DNA from: Fictibacillus phosphorivorans
Lineage (GTDB): Bacteria; Bacillota; Bacilli; Bacillales; Fictibacillaceae
Direction: 5' to 3'
Assembly (NCBI RefSeq): GCF_007673525.1
Contig: NZ_VDZU01000001.1
Location: 2,802,055 to 2,866,054 of the forward strand
DNA: 64,000 nt
The notes under the pieces are model-generated. The model had not been told where the DNA came from. It saw only the letters and a list, made by a program, of their open reading frames with translations, and did no database searches. How positions within the stretch are numbered: position 1 is the stretch's first letter; the number at the start of each line of letters is the position of its first letter. This document shows, one piece after another, positions 42,871-51,148 of this stretch. The position numbers and the translations under genes are program-made.

Positions 42871-44022
42871 CTAATTCTCGTTTTGATCTGCAACAATATG
42901 TATGTCAATACCTGTTGCAATCCTCATAATATTATTTACAATCGATCCTTTTGTAATCTCTTCCCATCGACTTCTTGCAGATTGACCTAATATGATTTGA
43001 GTTATTCCGTTTTCAACGGCAATATCTCGAATGGTCTCTGAAATCGTTCGTTTATCCGTTTGTTCCACAATAAATGTAGCACTGAATTGAGTAGCTAGCT
43101 TCTTCCAATTTTGAATCTTCTTTCGATCTTCTTGTGAGCGGTTCATAGATGCTTCGTTTGTAACGTGAAGGATTAATAGATCAGTTTTTAGCCTACTGGC
43201 AATCCTCCAGCCTCTTCGAATTAATTTTTCGGCATTTCCACCATATTGAACGCAGACCATGATTTTTTCATGTACGCCGGTAGGACTCTGAAGGCCGTTT
43301 TGCATCCTTGTTTTTCCGATTCTTTCATCAATATCATCAGCGACCTCTCGCAACGATAATTCTCTTAATGCGCCAAGATTGCTATCTGTAAAAAAGTTTG
43401 TAAGTGCCTGCTCAATTTTACTTTTGTCATAAATTTTACCTTCGGATAATCTTTTACGAAGAATCTCTGGGGTGACGTCTACTAGTATTACTTCATTTGC
43501 CATTTTGTGAAGAACGTGATCAGGAATTCGTTCTCTTACTTTTATACCCGTGATCTGCTCAACAATATCATGCAAGCTTTCTAAGTGTTGAATGTTTACA
43601 GCGGAAATAACATTGATACCCGCTTGTAAAATTTCCTCCACATCCATGAATCTTTTTTCGTTCGGTGAAGTTGGAACATTCGTATGTGCTAGTTCGTCCA
43701 CGATTACTACATCTGGGTTTCGTTCAATAATCGCTTGTGTATCCATCTCTTCTAGTAATCTTCCTTTATATCGAACTTCCTTTTTCGGAACAATCTCTAG
43801 ATCTCGAATTAGATCACTTGTTTCTTTTCTATTATGTGTTTCAACAAGTCCAACGAGTACATCAATCCCCTCAGCTTTCAGTTCATGAGCTTCTTGAAGC
43901 AAACGATATGTTTTCCCGACTCCCGGAGCAGAACCAATGTAGACTTTTAATTTACCTCTTTTTAATTGTTCTAATTCTCGTAAAATCTCTTCAGGTGTTT
44001 TTCGTTTATATTCTGGAAACAA
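42871..44022 (-). CDS. kdpD: Truncated KdpD: sensor and USP domains without histidine kinase
   Basis: 383 residues; full KdpD proteins are about 880-900. The KdpD N-domain (about 20-230) has Walker A GSAPGVGKT (30-38) and DELAHTN. A universal-stress-protein domain follows (about 250-380; MVCVQYGGNAEKLIRRGWRIA). The four membrane helices, GAF and kinase modules are absent, with a clean stop. The USP domain of S. aureus KdpD binds c-di-AMP (known). TTG start, AAGGAGG at 8 bases. No kdpE nearby. Confidence 0.92.
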   Translation of the reverse strand: MFPEYKRKTPEEILRELEQLKRGKLKVYIGSAPGVGKTYRLLQEAHELKAEGIDVLVGLVETHNRKETSDLIRDLEIVPKKEVRYKGRLLEEMDTQAIIERNPDVVIVDELAHTNVPTSPNEKRFMDVEEILQAGINVISAVNIQHLESLHDIVEQITGIKVRERIPDHVLHKMANEVILVDVTPEILRKRLSEGKIYDKSKIEQALTNFFTDSNLGALRELSLREVADDIDERIGKTRMQNGLQSPTGVHEKIMVCVQYGGNAEKLIRRGWRIASRLKTDLLILHVTNEASMNRSQEDRKKIQNWKKLATQFSATFIVEQTDKRTISETIRDIAVENGITQIILGQSARSRWEEITKGSIVNNIMRIATGIDIHIVADQNEN

Positions 44023-44082
44023 TCTTAATACCTCCTTACATGAGTAAATACCCCGGCCAATTATAGACCGAGGTTCATCAAC

Positions 44083-44643
44083 CTATTCCATTACATCTTG
44101 AACTTTCATATTTAATTCCAAGACGTTTACATGCGGTTCACCGAAGATTCCTAAACTTCTATTTGTTGTTGAATCTTTAATCATGGCTAGCAATTCTTCT
44201 TTTTTAATGCCGGTTTTCTCACTCACACGCTCTGCTTGAAACTCAGCAGCACGAACAGAAATGTGTGGATCAAGACCAGAACCTGAATTTGTGATCAGGT
44301 CTAATGGAATATCTTTTTTATCTAGTTCTGGATTTTCTTTTTGTAATACCTTAATAGAGTCCTCTGTTCTTTTCAGCATATCTTCATTAGACGGAGCATA
44401 ATTATTTGATCCTGTAGAAGCTCCGTTATTTTCTATTGAAGAAACTCGACCTTGGAAATATTGCGGACTCTTATAGTTTTGACCGATTAATTCTGAACCA
44501 ACAACCTTCCCATCGCTATTTTTCACAAGACTTCCATCAGCTTGTGACGGAAAGATCGTCTGTGCTAGCCCTGTCATAGCAACCGGGTAGACGATACCGC
44601 ATAATACGATCAATAATAGTGACAATCTAATTATTTTTAACAC
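44083..44643 (-). CDS. kdpC: Potassium-transporting ATPase subunit C
   Basis: About 186 residues. One N-terminal helix (LSLLLIVLCGIVYPVAMTGLAQTIFP). Then the KdpC signatures GSELIGQNYKSPQYFQGRVS, ITNSGSGLDPHIS and LGIFGEPHVNVLELN. KdpC stabilises the Kdp complex outside the membrane. The start is GTG 44643 (GGGAGG at 9 bases); the ATG at 44649 is only 3 bases from that site. It follows kdpB almost directly. Confidence 0.95.
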   Translation of the reverse strand: MLKIIRLSLLLIVLCGIVYPVAMTGLAQTIFPSQADGSLVKNSDGKVVGSELIGQNYKSPQYFQGRVSSIENNGASTGSNNYAPSNEDMLKRTEDSIKVLQKENPELDKKDIPLDLITNSGSGLDPHISVRAAEFQAERVSEKTGIKKEELLAMIKDSTTNRSLGIFGEPHVNVLELNMKVQDVME

Positions 44644-44666
44644 ACTCATAATCCTCCCGTTCATTC

Positions 44667-46694
44667 TTACATGAATACTTTTACAATCATGTCGATCAAC
44701 TTAATCCCTATAAACGGGACTACAATTCCTCCCACTCCATAGATAACAATGTTTTTATACAACAATTTGTTTGCACTCATCGGCACGTATTTAACGCCCT
44801 TCATGGCAAGTGGAATCAAGAGCGGTATGATGATCGCGTTAAAGATCAGTGCTGAAATAATGGCACTCGTTGGGGAATGTAACCCCATTACATTGAGAGC
44901 CTGCATCTCTGGTATAGCAGCTGTAAACATTGCTGGTATAATGGCGAAATACTTCGCAATATCATTTGCAATACTAAACGTGGTCAAAGATCCTCTAGTC
45001 ATGAGCAACTGTTTGCCAATCGCTACCACTTCAATGATCTTCGTTGGGTCTGAATCAAGATCAACCATGTTTGCCGCTTCTTTTGCTGCAATGGTTCCCG
45101 AGTTCATCGCGAGTCCTACATCTGCTTGAGCAAGTGCTGGGGCGTCGTTCGTTCCATCTCCAGTCATAGCAACTAGTTTTCCTTTTTCCTGTTCTTCACG
45201 GATCACACGTATCTTATCTTCAGGCTTTGATTCGGCAATAAAATCATCCACCCCTGCTTCTTTTGCGATGGTTGCAGCAGTTAAGGGGTTATCTCCTGTA
45301 CACATGATTGTTTTGATTCCCATTTTTCTTAGTTCATCAAAACGTTCACGCATTCCCGGCTTAACGGTGTCTTTTAAATAAATCAATCCATAGATTTTTT
45401 CATTCTTACAAACGGCAAGCGGAGTACCACCTTTTTTCGCTATCTCATCACTTTTCTTTTTCAGATCTTCTGGAATCTCTCCAGCTTGCTTCTCTACAAA
45501 CTTGATGATTGAGTCAACAGCACCTTTTCGATAATGAAAACCATTCAAATTAATTCCACTCATACGTTCTTCTGCTGTAAAAGGTACGATTTCAGCTGCA
45601 TCGTAAGCTGAAGCATCCCAAGAAACACCTTGGTTTTTGGCTAATTCTAAAACTGATCTTCCCTCCGGTGTTTCATCAAATAAGGATGTTACGACTGCCA
45701 TTTCAGTTAATTCTTTCTTTGCAGACCATCCTACCGGAATAAATTCTGCAGCTAGACGGTTACCAAAGGTAATCGTCCCTGTCTTATCTAAGATGATGGT
45801 ATTAATATCACCTGCTGCTTCAACTGCTTTTCCTGACATCGCTAATACGTTAAAGCGTGTTACACGGTCCATACCAGCGATTCCAATCGCTGATAATAAC
45901 GCACCAATTGTTGTTGGAATGAGACAGACGAGTAGAGCTATTAGTGTTGACACTTCTAGATTTACTCCTACATAATCAGCTATTGGAACAATCGTTACGA
46001 CTACTAACAAAAAGATGATCGTCAACGTTACAAGCAAAATGTTAAGTGCGATCTCGTTCGGTGTCTTTTGACGTTTAGCCCCTTCTACTAGGGAGATCAT
46101 TTTATCTAAAAATGACTCACCTGGATCTGCGGTAATCCTAACTTTGATGAAGTCACTGACCACTTTTGTGCCGCCCGTTACAGAACTAAAATCTCCTCCT
46201 GCTTCTTTAATGACTGGTGCTGATTCTCCTGTTATAGCAGATTCATCAATGGACGCAAGCCCTTCGATAATCTCACCGTCACCCGGAACCATGTCACCTG
46301 TCTCGATTAAAACGATATCTCCTTTACGAAGATCTTCTGAAGATACTTCTTTGATCGTTCCTGATTTGACCACTTTTTTTGCGATTGTGCCTTTTTTCGT
46401 TTTCTTTAAACTATCGGCTTGCGCTTTTCCTCTACCTTCTGCTAAGGCTTCTACAAAGTTTGCAAAAAGAATGGTGAATAAAAGGATTAAGAAAACCGAT
46501 AAGTTATAACCAAATCTACCTTCAGCATCAAACTGCTTAGGCATGATCATCATGAGCAAGACAAGGAATGTACCGATCTCTACTACAAACATAACCGGAT
46601 TCTTCATCATCGTTATTGGATTTAACTTCACTATACTTTCCACCATCGCTCGGCTGATGAGGCCAGAACGAACACTCTGTTTGGATTGATTCAT
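44667..46694 (-). CDS. kdpB: Potassium-transporting ATPase subunit B (P-type ATPase)
   Basis: 675 residues from ATG 46694. P-type hallmarks: [11 protein letters not shown], phosphorylation site [12 protein letters not shown] near 303, [30 protein letters not shown] and [18 protein letters not shown]. Membrane helices at both ends carry the family residues. It hydrolyses ATP to drive K+ uptake through KdpA at very low external K+. Full length. Confidence 0.97.
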   Translation of the reverse strand: MNQSKQSVRSGLISRAMVESIVKLNPITMMKNPVMFVVEIGTFLVLLMMIMPKQFDAEGRFGYNLSVFLILLFTILFANFVEALAEGRGKAQADSLKKTKKGTIAKKVVKSGTIKEVSSEDLRKGDIVLIETGDMVPGDGEIIEGLASIDESAITGESAPVIKEAGGDFSSVTGGTKVVSDFIKVRITADPGESFLDKMISLVEGAKRQKTPNEIALNILLVTLTIIFLLVVVTIVPIADYVGVNLEVSTLIALLVCLIPTTIGALLSAIGIAGMDRVTRFNVLAMSGKAVEAAGDINTIILDKTGTITFGNRLAAEFIPVGWSAKKELTEMAVVTSLFDETPEGRSVLELAKNQGVSWDASAYDAAEIVPFTAEERMSGINLNGFHYRKGAVDSIIKFVEKQAGEIPEDLKKKSDEIAKKGGTPLAVCKNEKIYGLIYLKDTVKPGMRERFDELRKMGIKTIMCTGDNPLTAATIAKEAGVDDFIAESKPEDKIRVIREEQEKGKLVAMTGDGTNDAPALAQADVGLAMNSGTIAAKEAANMVDLDSDPTKIIEVVAIGKQLLMTRGSLTTFSIANDIAKYFAIIPAMFTAAIPEMQALNVMGLHSPTSAIISALIFNAIIIPLLIPLAMKGVKYVPMSANKLLYKNIVIYGVGGIVVPFIGIKLIDMIVKVFM

Positions 46695-46715
46695 TTTTAT
46701 CTGCACCTCTCTAAA

Positions 46716-48395
46716 TTAACGGATCGACAAGTATTCAGCTATTGGTCCAAGCGCCATTACGGGTAAGAAGGTTAACGCACCAATAATAAGCACTGCCCCA
46801 ACAAGAATACCTACAAAAAGGATGTTGTCTGTTCTAAACGTACCAATCGTTTCAGGAACAGGTTGTTTTTTTACAAGAGACCCTGCTACAGCGAGCAAAG
46901 CGATGATGGAAACGTACCTGCCAAGTAGCATGACAAGTCCTGTTGAGATATTCCAAAACGGCGTATTGTCTCCAAGACCCTCAAAGCCTGAGCCGTTATT
47001 TGCTGCAGCAGAAGTATACTCATAGAGAACTTGTGAAATACCATGGAATCCCGGGTTGCTTATCGCCCCTTTTCCAAGCTCTGTCATAAAAGCTAAGGCA
47101 GTCGGACCCAATATGATCAACGGGTGTGCAAGAAGCGCTATCGTTATAAGTTTCATTTCTCTTGGCTCTATTTTACGGCCTAAAAATTCTGGTGTACGCC
47201 CAACCATCAGACCGCAGATGAACACTCCGATGATCGCATACATGAGCATGTTCACTAAACCTACTCCATCTCCACCAAACACTGTATTTAACATCATAAG
47301 TGACAATGGTGTAATTCCACCAAGGGGAGTCAAGGTATCATGCATGTTATTAACCGTTCCTGTTGTAGCAGCTGTCGTTACTGTGCTAAACAGTGCAGAT
47401 TGAGCCATTCCAAAACGAACTTCTTTTCCTTCCATGCTTCCTTGTTCTGAACTAAGACCGATAGCATTCATTGCTGGATTTCCGTTACTTTCGGAAATAT
47501 AGATTAAAGATAAGAACGCAATAAAGAGAATAGCCATCGCACCGAAAATAACCCAGCCTTGTTTTTGATTTTTAGCAAATCGTCCATACGTGTATGTTAA
47601 TGCAGCAGGTATACACCACATTGATAGTATTTCGATAACATTAGTTAACGGACTAGGATTCTCAAAAGGATGTGCTGAGTTCACTCCAAAGAACCCCCCA
47701 CCGTTCGTACCTAAGTGTTTAATAGAAACGAGCGAAGCCACTGGCCCTGTTGCGATTTCCTGCTTCTCTCCTTCTAAAGTTGTAATCTGAATCGTACCAT
47801 CTAACGTTTGTGGAACTTTTAATCCAACTAAAACGAGGGTGACGACAACAGCCATTGGAATAAGTAAACGGGTATGGCCTTTTACAAAGTCTTCAAAAAA
47901 GTTACCAATCGTTGCACCTTTGCTTGTAATACCACGAATAAATGCAATTGCTACAATGATTCCAGTCACTGCAGAAGTAAACATCATCATCATGATGACA
48001 GACATTTGAGAAAAGTAAGATAGTCCTGTTTCTCCACTATAATGCTGCAGGTTTGTATTCGTCATAAAACTGACAATCGTATTAAAGGACAGCGTCGATT
48101 CCATGTTGTCAATTTGGCTAGGGTTTAATGGAAGCCACTTTTGAAGTCTTAAAATGACATAGCCGACTGCGACCAGGACAATGTTCGTTAATAATAATGA
48201 CATCGTATACTTTTTCCATGTCATGCCTGGTCTTTCTTTTATTCCAGATATTGAATAAATAATCTTTTCAATTCCAGCAAACACTTTATCTGTTTTGTTA
48301 GATTTGTTGGAAAATACGTGATAGATATAGCTTCCTAGTGGTTTCACGATCAGAAGCAGTAAAAGAATCACGATTACCATTTGCAAAACGCCCAT
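46716..48395 (-). CDS. kdpA: Potassium-transporting ATPase subunit A
   Basis: 559 residues, ten membrane helices. K+-selectivity loops are recognisable: SFMTNTNLQHYSGETGLSY near 109-128 and KHLGTNGGGFFGVNSAHPFENPSP near 228. It is the K+ channel-like subunit. It follows kdpF by about 50 bases and precedes kdpB by 21 bases (to the chosen start). Full length. Confidence 0.97.
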   Translation of the reverse strand: MGVLQMVIVILLLLLIVKPLGSYIYHVFSNKSNKTDKVFAGIEKIIYSISGIKERPGMTWKKYTMSLLLTNIVLVAVGYVILRLQKWLPLNPSQIDNMESTLSFNTIVSFMTNTNLQHYSGETGLSYFSQMSVIMMMMFTSAVTGIIVAIAFIRGITSKGATIGNFFEDFVKGHTRLLIPMAVVVTLVLVGLKVPQTLDGTIQITTLEGEKQEIATGPVASLVSIKHLGTNGGGFFGVNSAHPFENPSPLTNVIEILSMWCIPAALTYTYGRFAKNQKQGWVIFGAMAILFIAFLSLIYISESNGNPAMNAIGLSSEQGSMEGKEVRFGMAQSALFSTVTTAATTGTVNNMHDTLTPLGGITPLSLMMLNTVFGGDGVGLVNMLMYAIIGVFICGLMVGRTPEFLGRKIEPREMKLITIALLAHPLIILGPTALAFMTELGKGAISNPGFHGISQVLYEYTSAAANNGSGFEGLGDNTPFWNISTGLVMLLGRYVSIIALLAVAGSLVKKQPVPETIGTFRTDNILFVGILVGAVLIIGALTFLPVMALGPIAEYLSIR

Positions 48396-48444
48396 TACCT
48401 TGTTCCTCCTAAGTAAATCTTCAAATGTATGTTAATTAGTTACC

Positions 48445-48522
48445 TTAAAATTTTTCAGGATTAATCAATGCGTATACTAAGTACAAAAACACGCCACCTG
48501 TCGCAATCATCGTTATTATCAT
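48445..48522 (-). CDS. kdpF: Kdp complex small subunit KdpF
   Basis: 25 residues forming one helix. The segment ATGGVFLYLVYALINPEKF has the typical KdpF ending (YALxxPEKF). It lies just upstream of kdpA. AGGAG is about 10 bases before the ATG. It overlaps the 53-residue frame upstream, whose C-terminal codons run through it. Confidence 0.85.
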   Translation of the reverse strand: MIITMIATGGVFLYLVYALINPEKF

Positions 48523-48622
48523 TTTTTCTCGTCTCCTCCAACAACTCGATCACACCAGTAAATAAAATTAAAATAACCAAAAATGAAACGATTAGAGTTA
48601 AAACCATATAAAGATCTAACAA
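48461..48622 (-). CDS. Candidate 53-residue membrane peptide overlapping kdpF
   Basis: TTG start with AGGAGG and 8-base spacing. Residues 4-28 form one hydrophobic helix (VLTLIVSFLVILILFTGVIE), followed by a charged tail. The final 20 codons overlap kdpF in another frame. Position between the HPr-like gene and kdpF makes it part of the kdp transcript. It may be a second KdpF-like peptide or couple kdpF translation. Not recognised. Confidence 0.5.
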   Translation of the reverse strand: MLDLYMVLTLIVSFLVILILFTGVIELLEETRKNDNNDDCDRWRVFVLSIRID

Positions 48623-48650
48623 TGCAACTTCCTCCTAACTAACTAGTACA

Positions 48651-48923
48651 CTACTCATAAAAACTTGATAGCATATGTGACAAATCTTTAATCGCATCTT
48701 GTGCGTCAGAACCTTCCACTCTAAGTGTGATCGGTTCATCCAGATTTTTAGAATAATGCGACAAAAAGAATAGATTAACAGAGAGCAATCCTTTCGCATT
48801 AATCTGTATGCCTTGATAAAAGAAAAGGATCTCACTTTCAAAAGAACCAGCAGCATTGACAAATTCATTGATCTGTCCGATCGATAACCGTTTTGGCAAT
48901 AAAACAACTGACTCTGTCCCCAT
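48651..48923 (-). CDS. HPr-like domain protein lacking phosphorylation sites
   Basis: 90 residues with the HPr fold pattern (FVNAAGSFESEILFFYQGIQINAKGLLSV then VEGSDAQDAIKDLSHML). By alignment to HPr by eye, the phospho-His position is S14, the Arg-17 position G16 and the Ser-46 position G45. It therefore cannot act as a PTS phosphocarrier. ATG with AGGGA upstream. It sits in the kdp transcript, so a regulatory or scaffold role in K+ uptake is inferred. A second frame on this strand (48635-48907) is a shadow. Confidence 0.8.
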   Translation of the reverse strand: MGTESVVLLPKRLSIGQINEFVNAAGSFESEILFFYQGIQINAKGLLSVNLFFLSHYSKNLDEPITLRVEGSDAQDAIKDLSHMLSSFYE

Positions 48924-48993
48924 GTTTTTCCCTGCCTATCATTGGTTTGAAATACAGAGGGAACTTTTATGATTTAGTCCCCTCTTAAATTGT

Positions 48994-49131
48994 TTAACCT
49001 TTACTTCTAAGCGCGTTTTGTATGACCCATTTTGAGAGACTATGTTGAATCACACTTGCATAATAAGCATTCAATTGATCTCTTTTCGCTTTTAACAAAA
49101 TCTGTTCAATTTCGTTTGGACTCAATCTCAT
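48994..49131 (-). CDS. 45-residue helical protein in the kdp cluster
   Basis: ATG with GGAGG and 9-base spacing. The peptide begins MRLSPNEIEQILLKAKRDQL and ends WVIQNALRSKG; it reads as one or two amphipathic helices without membrane segment. It lies 23 bases after the Rossmann-like gene and 70 before the HPr-like gene. No family recognised. Confidence 0.68.
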   Translation of the reverse strand: MRLSPNEIEQILLKAKRDQLNAYYASVIQHSLSKWVIQNALRSKG

Positions 49132-49154
49132 AAATGAATTCCTCCGCTCATTTT

Positions 49155-49568
49155 TTATGAAGAAAGTAAGAATTGAATATTTCCGGTTTTGTTATAGATC
49201 ACGTAATCAGCACCTAATTCCTTATAAACTCTGGAAACATACCGTGTGTCTGATTTGATGACATAAACAGGTATGTTATAGATGCTGCGAATGAGTTCAA
49301 TCGTTTGACAGCATTCTAAAAATCCTGATTCAACAACAATAATCTTTTGAACAAAAGGACCTACCATTTCGATGAATATACGCTTGTCACCATAATTCAT
49401 GACATATACATGTTGAAAACCAACTTGTGAGAGTCTATCTGCTTCATTTCGGTTAGGAACACAGAGAACAAGAGATTGATAGTCGTCACATAATCTTAGT
49501 TTTGAAATAAATACATCTGAAACTTGATCTGGAAACATAATGAGCACGTTCCCGGATGATTTCTCCAT
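49155..49568 (-). CDS. Rossmann-like protein, first gene of the kdp transcript
   Basis: 137 residues from ATG 49568 (GGAGG at 8 bases; an earlier ATG 49583 overlaps that site). Alternating strands and helices: NVLIMFPDQVSDVFISKL, SLVLCVPNRNEADRLSQVGFQHVYVMNYGD, KIIVVESGFLECCQTIELIRSIYNIPVYVIK, KELGADYVIY. The pattern recalls the nucleotide-binding RCK_N/TrkA_N fold of potassium regulators, but the GxGxxG loop is missing. First gene after the c-di-AMP riboswitches and terminator. Confidence 0.78.
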   Translation of the reverse strand: MEKSSGNVLIMFPDQVSDVFISKLRLCDDYQSLVLCVPNRNEADRLSQVGFQHVYVMNYGDKRIFIEMVGPFVQKIIVVESGFLECCQTIELIRSIYNIPVYVIKSDTRYVSRVYKELGADYVIYNKTGNIQFLLSS

Positions 49569-49601
49569 CGTTACATCCTCCATTTCGAAAAAAAAGGCAA
49601 C

Positions 49602-49642
49602 AAAAAAGAAGCCTGCGGAAGAGGAACTCTTCTCGCGGCTTC
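49602..49642 (-). terminator. Expression-platform terminator of the c-di-AMP riboswitch
   Basis: On the minus strand GAAGCC and GGCTTC outer arms and AGAAGAG/CTCTTC inner arms are followed by T6. It lies between the second aptamer and the first gene, so ligand-dependent termination is expected. Confidence 0.85.
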
Positions 49643-49687
49643 TACACATACTTGAATAAGCGTGTGAATACACGAAATTTGTTGCCT

Positions 49688-49836
49688 CTCTCTGAACGCT
49701 TACGGAGTTAGCTGACGGATTCGGGCTTGAGAGTAGCCCTACTCGATCTCTCGAGATTCACCCCATGCAGACAAGATAGCCTGCGATTGGTTCCCCCGCT
49801 TCCTAAAAGTTTTAGGAATTAAGCGATAAAGACGCA
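49688..49836 (-). promoter_or_regulatory. c-di-AMP (ydaO/yuaA) riboswitch, gene-proximal copy
   Basis: Read on the minus strand it has the conserved blocks in order: CGCTTAATTCC, GGGGGAACCA, GGGGTGAATC, GAGTAGGGCTACTC, CCCGAATCCGTCAGCTAAC and GTAAGCG. These are the consensus elements of the ydaO class. High c-di-AMP normally favours termination of K+-uptake genes. The terminator follows 46 bases downstream. Confidence 0.92.
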
Positions 49837-49899
49837 TGATATAAATATCATATTTTAAGTTGTCATTACTCTTTGTTAATGTTCACCTTCCCTCTCCTA

Positions 49900-50025
49900 C
49901 CACGCTTACGAAGTTAGCTGACGGGTTCGGACGGCAGAAGTCGCCCGACTTAATAAGTTTCACCCCAGGCAATAAAAAACTGCCGATGGTTCCTCCGTTC
50001 CAAAAATGGATTCAGCGGTCATGGA
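49900..50025 (-). promoter_or_regulatory. c-di-AMP (ydaO/yuaA) riboswitch, distal copy
   Basis: A second complete set of blocks: CCGCTGAATCC, GGAGGAACCA, GGGGTGAAAC, AAGTCGGGCGACTT, CCCGTCAGCTAACTTC and GTAAGCG. It lies 63 bases upstream of the other copy. No terminator lies between them, so both aptamers are in the same leader and would act on one expression platform. Confidence 0.92.
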
Positions 50026-50053
50026 AAAATTTTAAAGTTTTACGATAAGAAAT

Positions 50054-50082
50054 ATATTACTCCTGCTTTAGTTCGTTGTAAA
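50054..50082 (-). promoter_or_regulatory. Promoter of the riboswitch-kdp transcript
   Basis: Minus strand TTTACA (50082-50077), a 17-base spacer and TAATAT (50059-50054). Transcription would start near 50047 and run through both aptamers. Confidence 0.65.
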
Positions 50083-50283
50083 CGAAATAAAAACTCCAAA
50101 ATATTTATATTTCACTTGAAAATAATAAAAATACAACCTTTTATTTCATAAATAGCAAACAAATCATCTAATTTCTTTTATTATCTTTTATTTACGGTGT
50201 TTTTTAAATAAATTAATAGTTGTAATATTCTAATAAATCAAATTAATAAATACAAAGTTTTAATGCAAAATCATAATAACTCA
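50083..50283. other. Very AT-rich gene-free stretch
   Basis: About 200 bases upstream of the kdp promoter with long A/T tracts. No frame, repeat or RNA signature that I can support. It could bend DNA or bind a nucleoid protein. Confidence 0.35.
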
Positions 50284-50321
50284 TAAAAAAAACTAAGCAA
50301 ATTGAACTTTGCTTAGTTTTG
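50284..50321 (-). terminator. Intrinsic terminator
   Basis: Arms AAAACTAAGCAA/TTGCTTAGTTTT with an 8-base loop. On the minus strand it is followed by T8 and ends the small membrane-protein gene. Confidence 0.85.
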
Positions 50322-50570
50322 TTAAAAAGATCTGAAATCCAATCTCTGTCTTTTCGTCCAGAGCCATACTCCTGTGAACAAATGGATTGCAATTACAACG
50401 AAGACAGCTCCATAACTTTCTGTAACCCAGCTCACAAACCAAATGATCGGCAGAGCTAAGAACAGGTTTACGAGCATTAAAACCCATGAAGTTCTTGCAA
50501 TCGCTACAAAGAAAAGAATGATCGGTAAGATTAAAAAGATCCAGAATAGTACGTTTTGAAATGTTGCCAT
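50322..50570 (-). CDS. Small membrane protein with three helices
   Basis: 82 residues from ATG 50570 (GGAGGGG upstream). Hydrophobic segments at about 6-24, 28-48 and 54-70. There are two in-membrane Trp clusters and a basic end. It lies downstream of the MFS remnant. No family recognised. An overlapping frame at 50293-50619 is a shadow. Confidence 0.72.
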   Translation of the reverse strand: MATFQNVLFWIFLILPIILFFVAIARTSWVLMLVNLFLALPIIWFVSWVTESYGAVFVVIAIHLFTGVWLWTKRQRLDFRSF

Positions 50571-50621
50571 GACTTCCCCTCCGCTTTTCATTATAAAAGG
50601 GGTTCGCCATAATCTCCACCT

Positions 50622-50905
50622 TTAACCTGGTACTTTTTCTAATTGCAGCTCTTTTTTGTTTTCTTCTTCATCCATATCATACTTAGGTAGAGTTAACATA
50701 TAGAAGAGTCCAACCACAATCAGACATCCTCCAATTACCCAAAACAGCATTTCCACAGTTAAAACTTTCGGAAAGAGCACTGCGATTAAACCGAGAGTCA
50801 TCGTATGAGACAACATATTGATCGGTGAGATCCATCCTTGGACACGTCCCATCATTTTAGTTTTCTGAAGTTTTTATTCTGAAACACTTTCAGAAATTCC
50901 TTCAC
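50622..50905 (-). pseudogene. MFS transporter reduced to its two ends by internal deletion
   Basis: A good start (GTG 50905, GGAGG at 7 bases) encodes VKEFLKVFQNKNFRKLK, a typical MFS N-terminus, and then stops (TGA 50854-50852). An overlapping frame from ATG 50855 encodes the last 77 residues of an MFS carrier (MMGRVQGWISPINMLSH, then two helices, then an acidic tail). Around 300 residues in between are missing. This is a deletion between the two ends and cannot give a working transporter. Confidence 0.78.
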
Positions 50906-51148
50906 ATCAAGACCTCCATTTTACATAATTAACCACTTAATCATTTTCCACCTAATTCCATTCATTGTAAATGTATTTTTATAGCTTTTCATATGAGGGA
51001 TTATGCATATTCTCTCTATTGATAACGGTGAAATATGATCATACTTTGAATAAAAGCGATGCTACGATATAGTAAATTTTTTTAAAGGTTGAACTTTATG
51101 CTTTATGACGATACTCTAGACAGAGAGCATAATAGAGAGGATACTGAC

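Noticed and set aside
48635..48907. Second long frame on the minus strand over the HPr-like gene
   Set aside because: It shares the strand but lacks HPr pattern and ribosome site; the other frame has a recognisable fold.
50293..50619. Frame overlapping the three-helix membrane protein
   Set aside because: Cys/Lys-rich unstructured translation with no ribosome site; it runs through the terminator.
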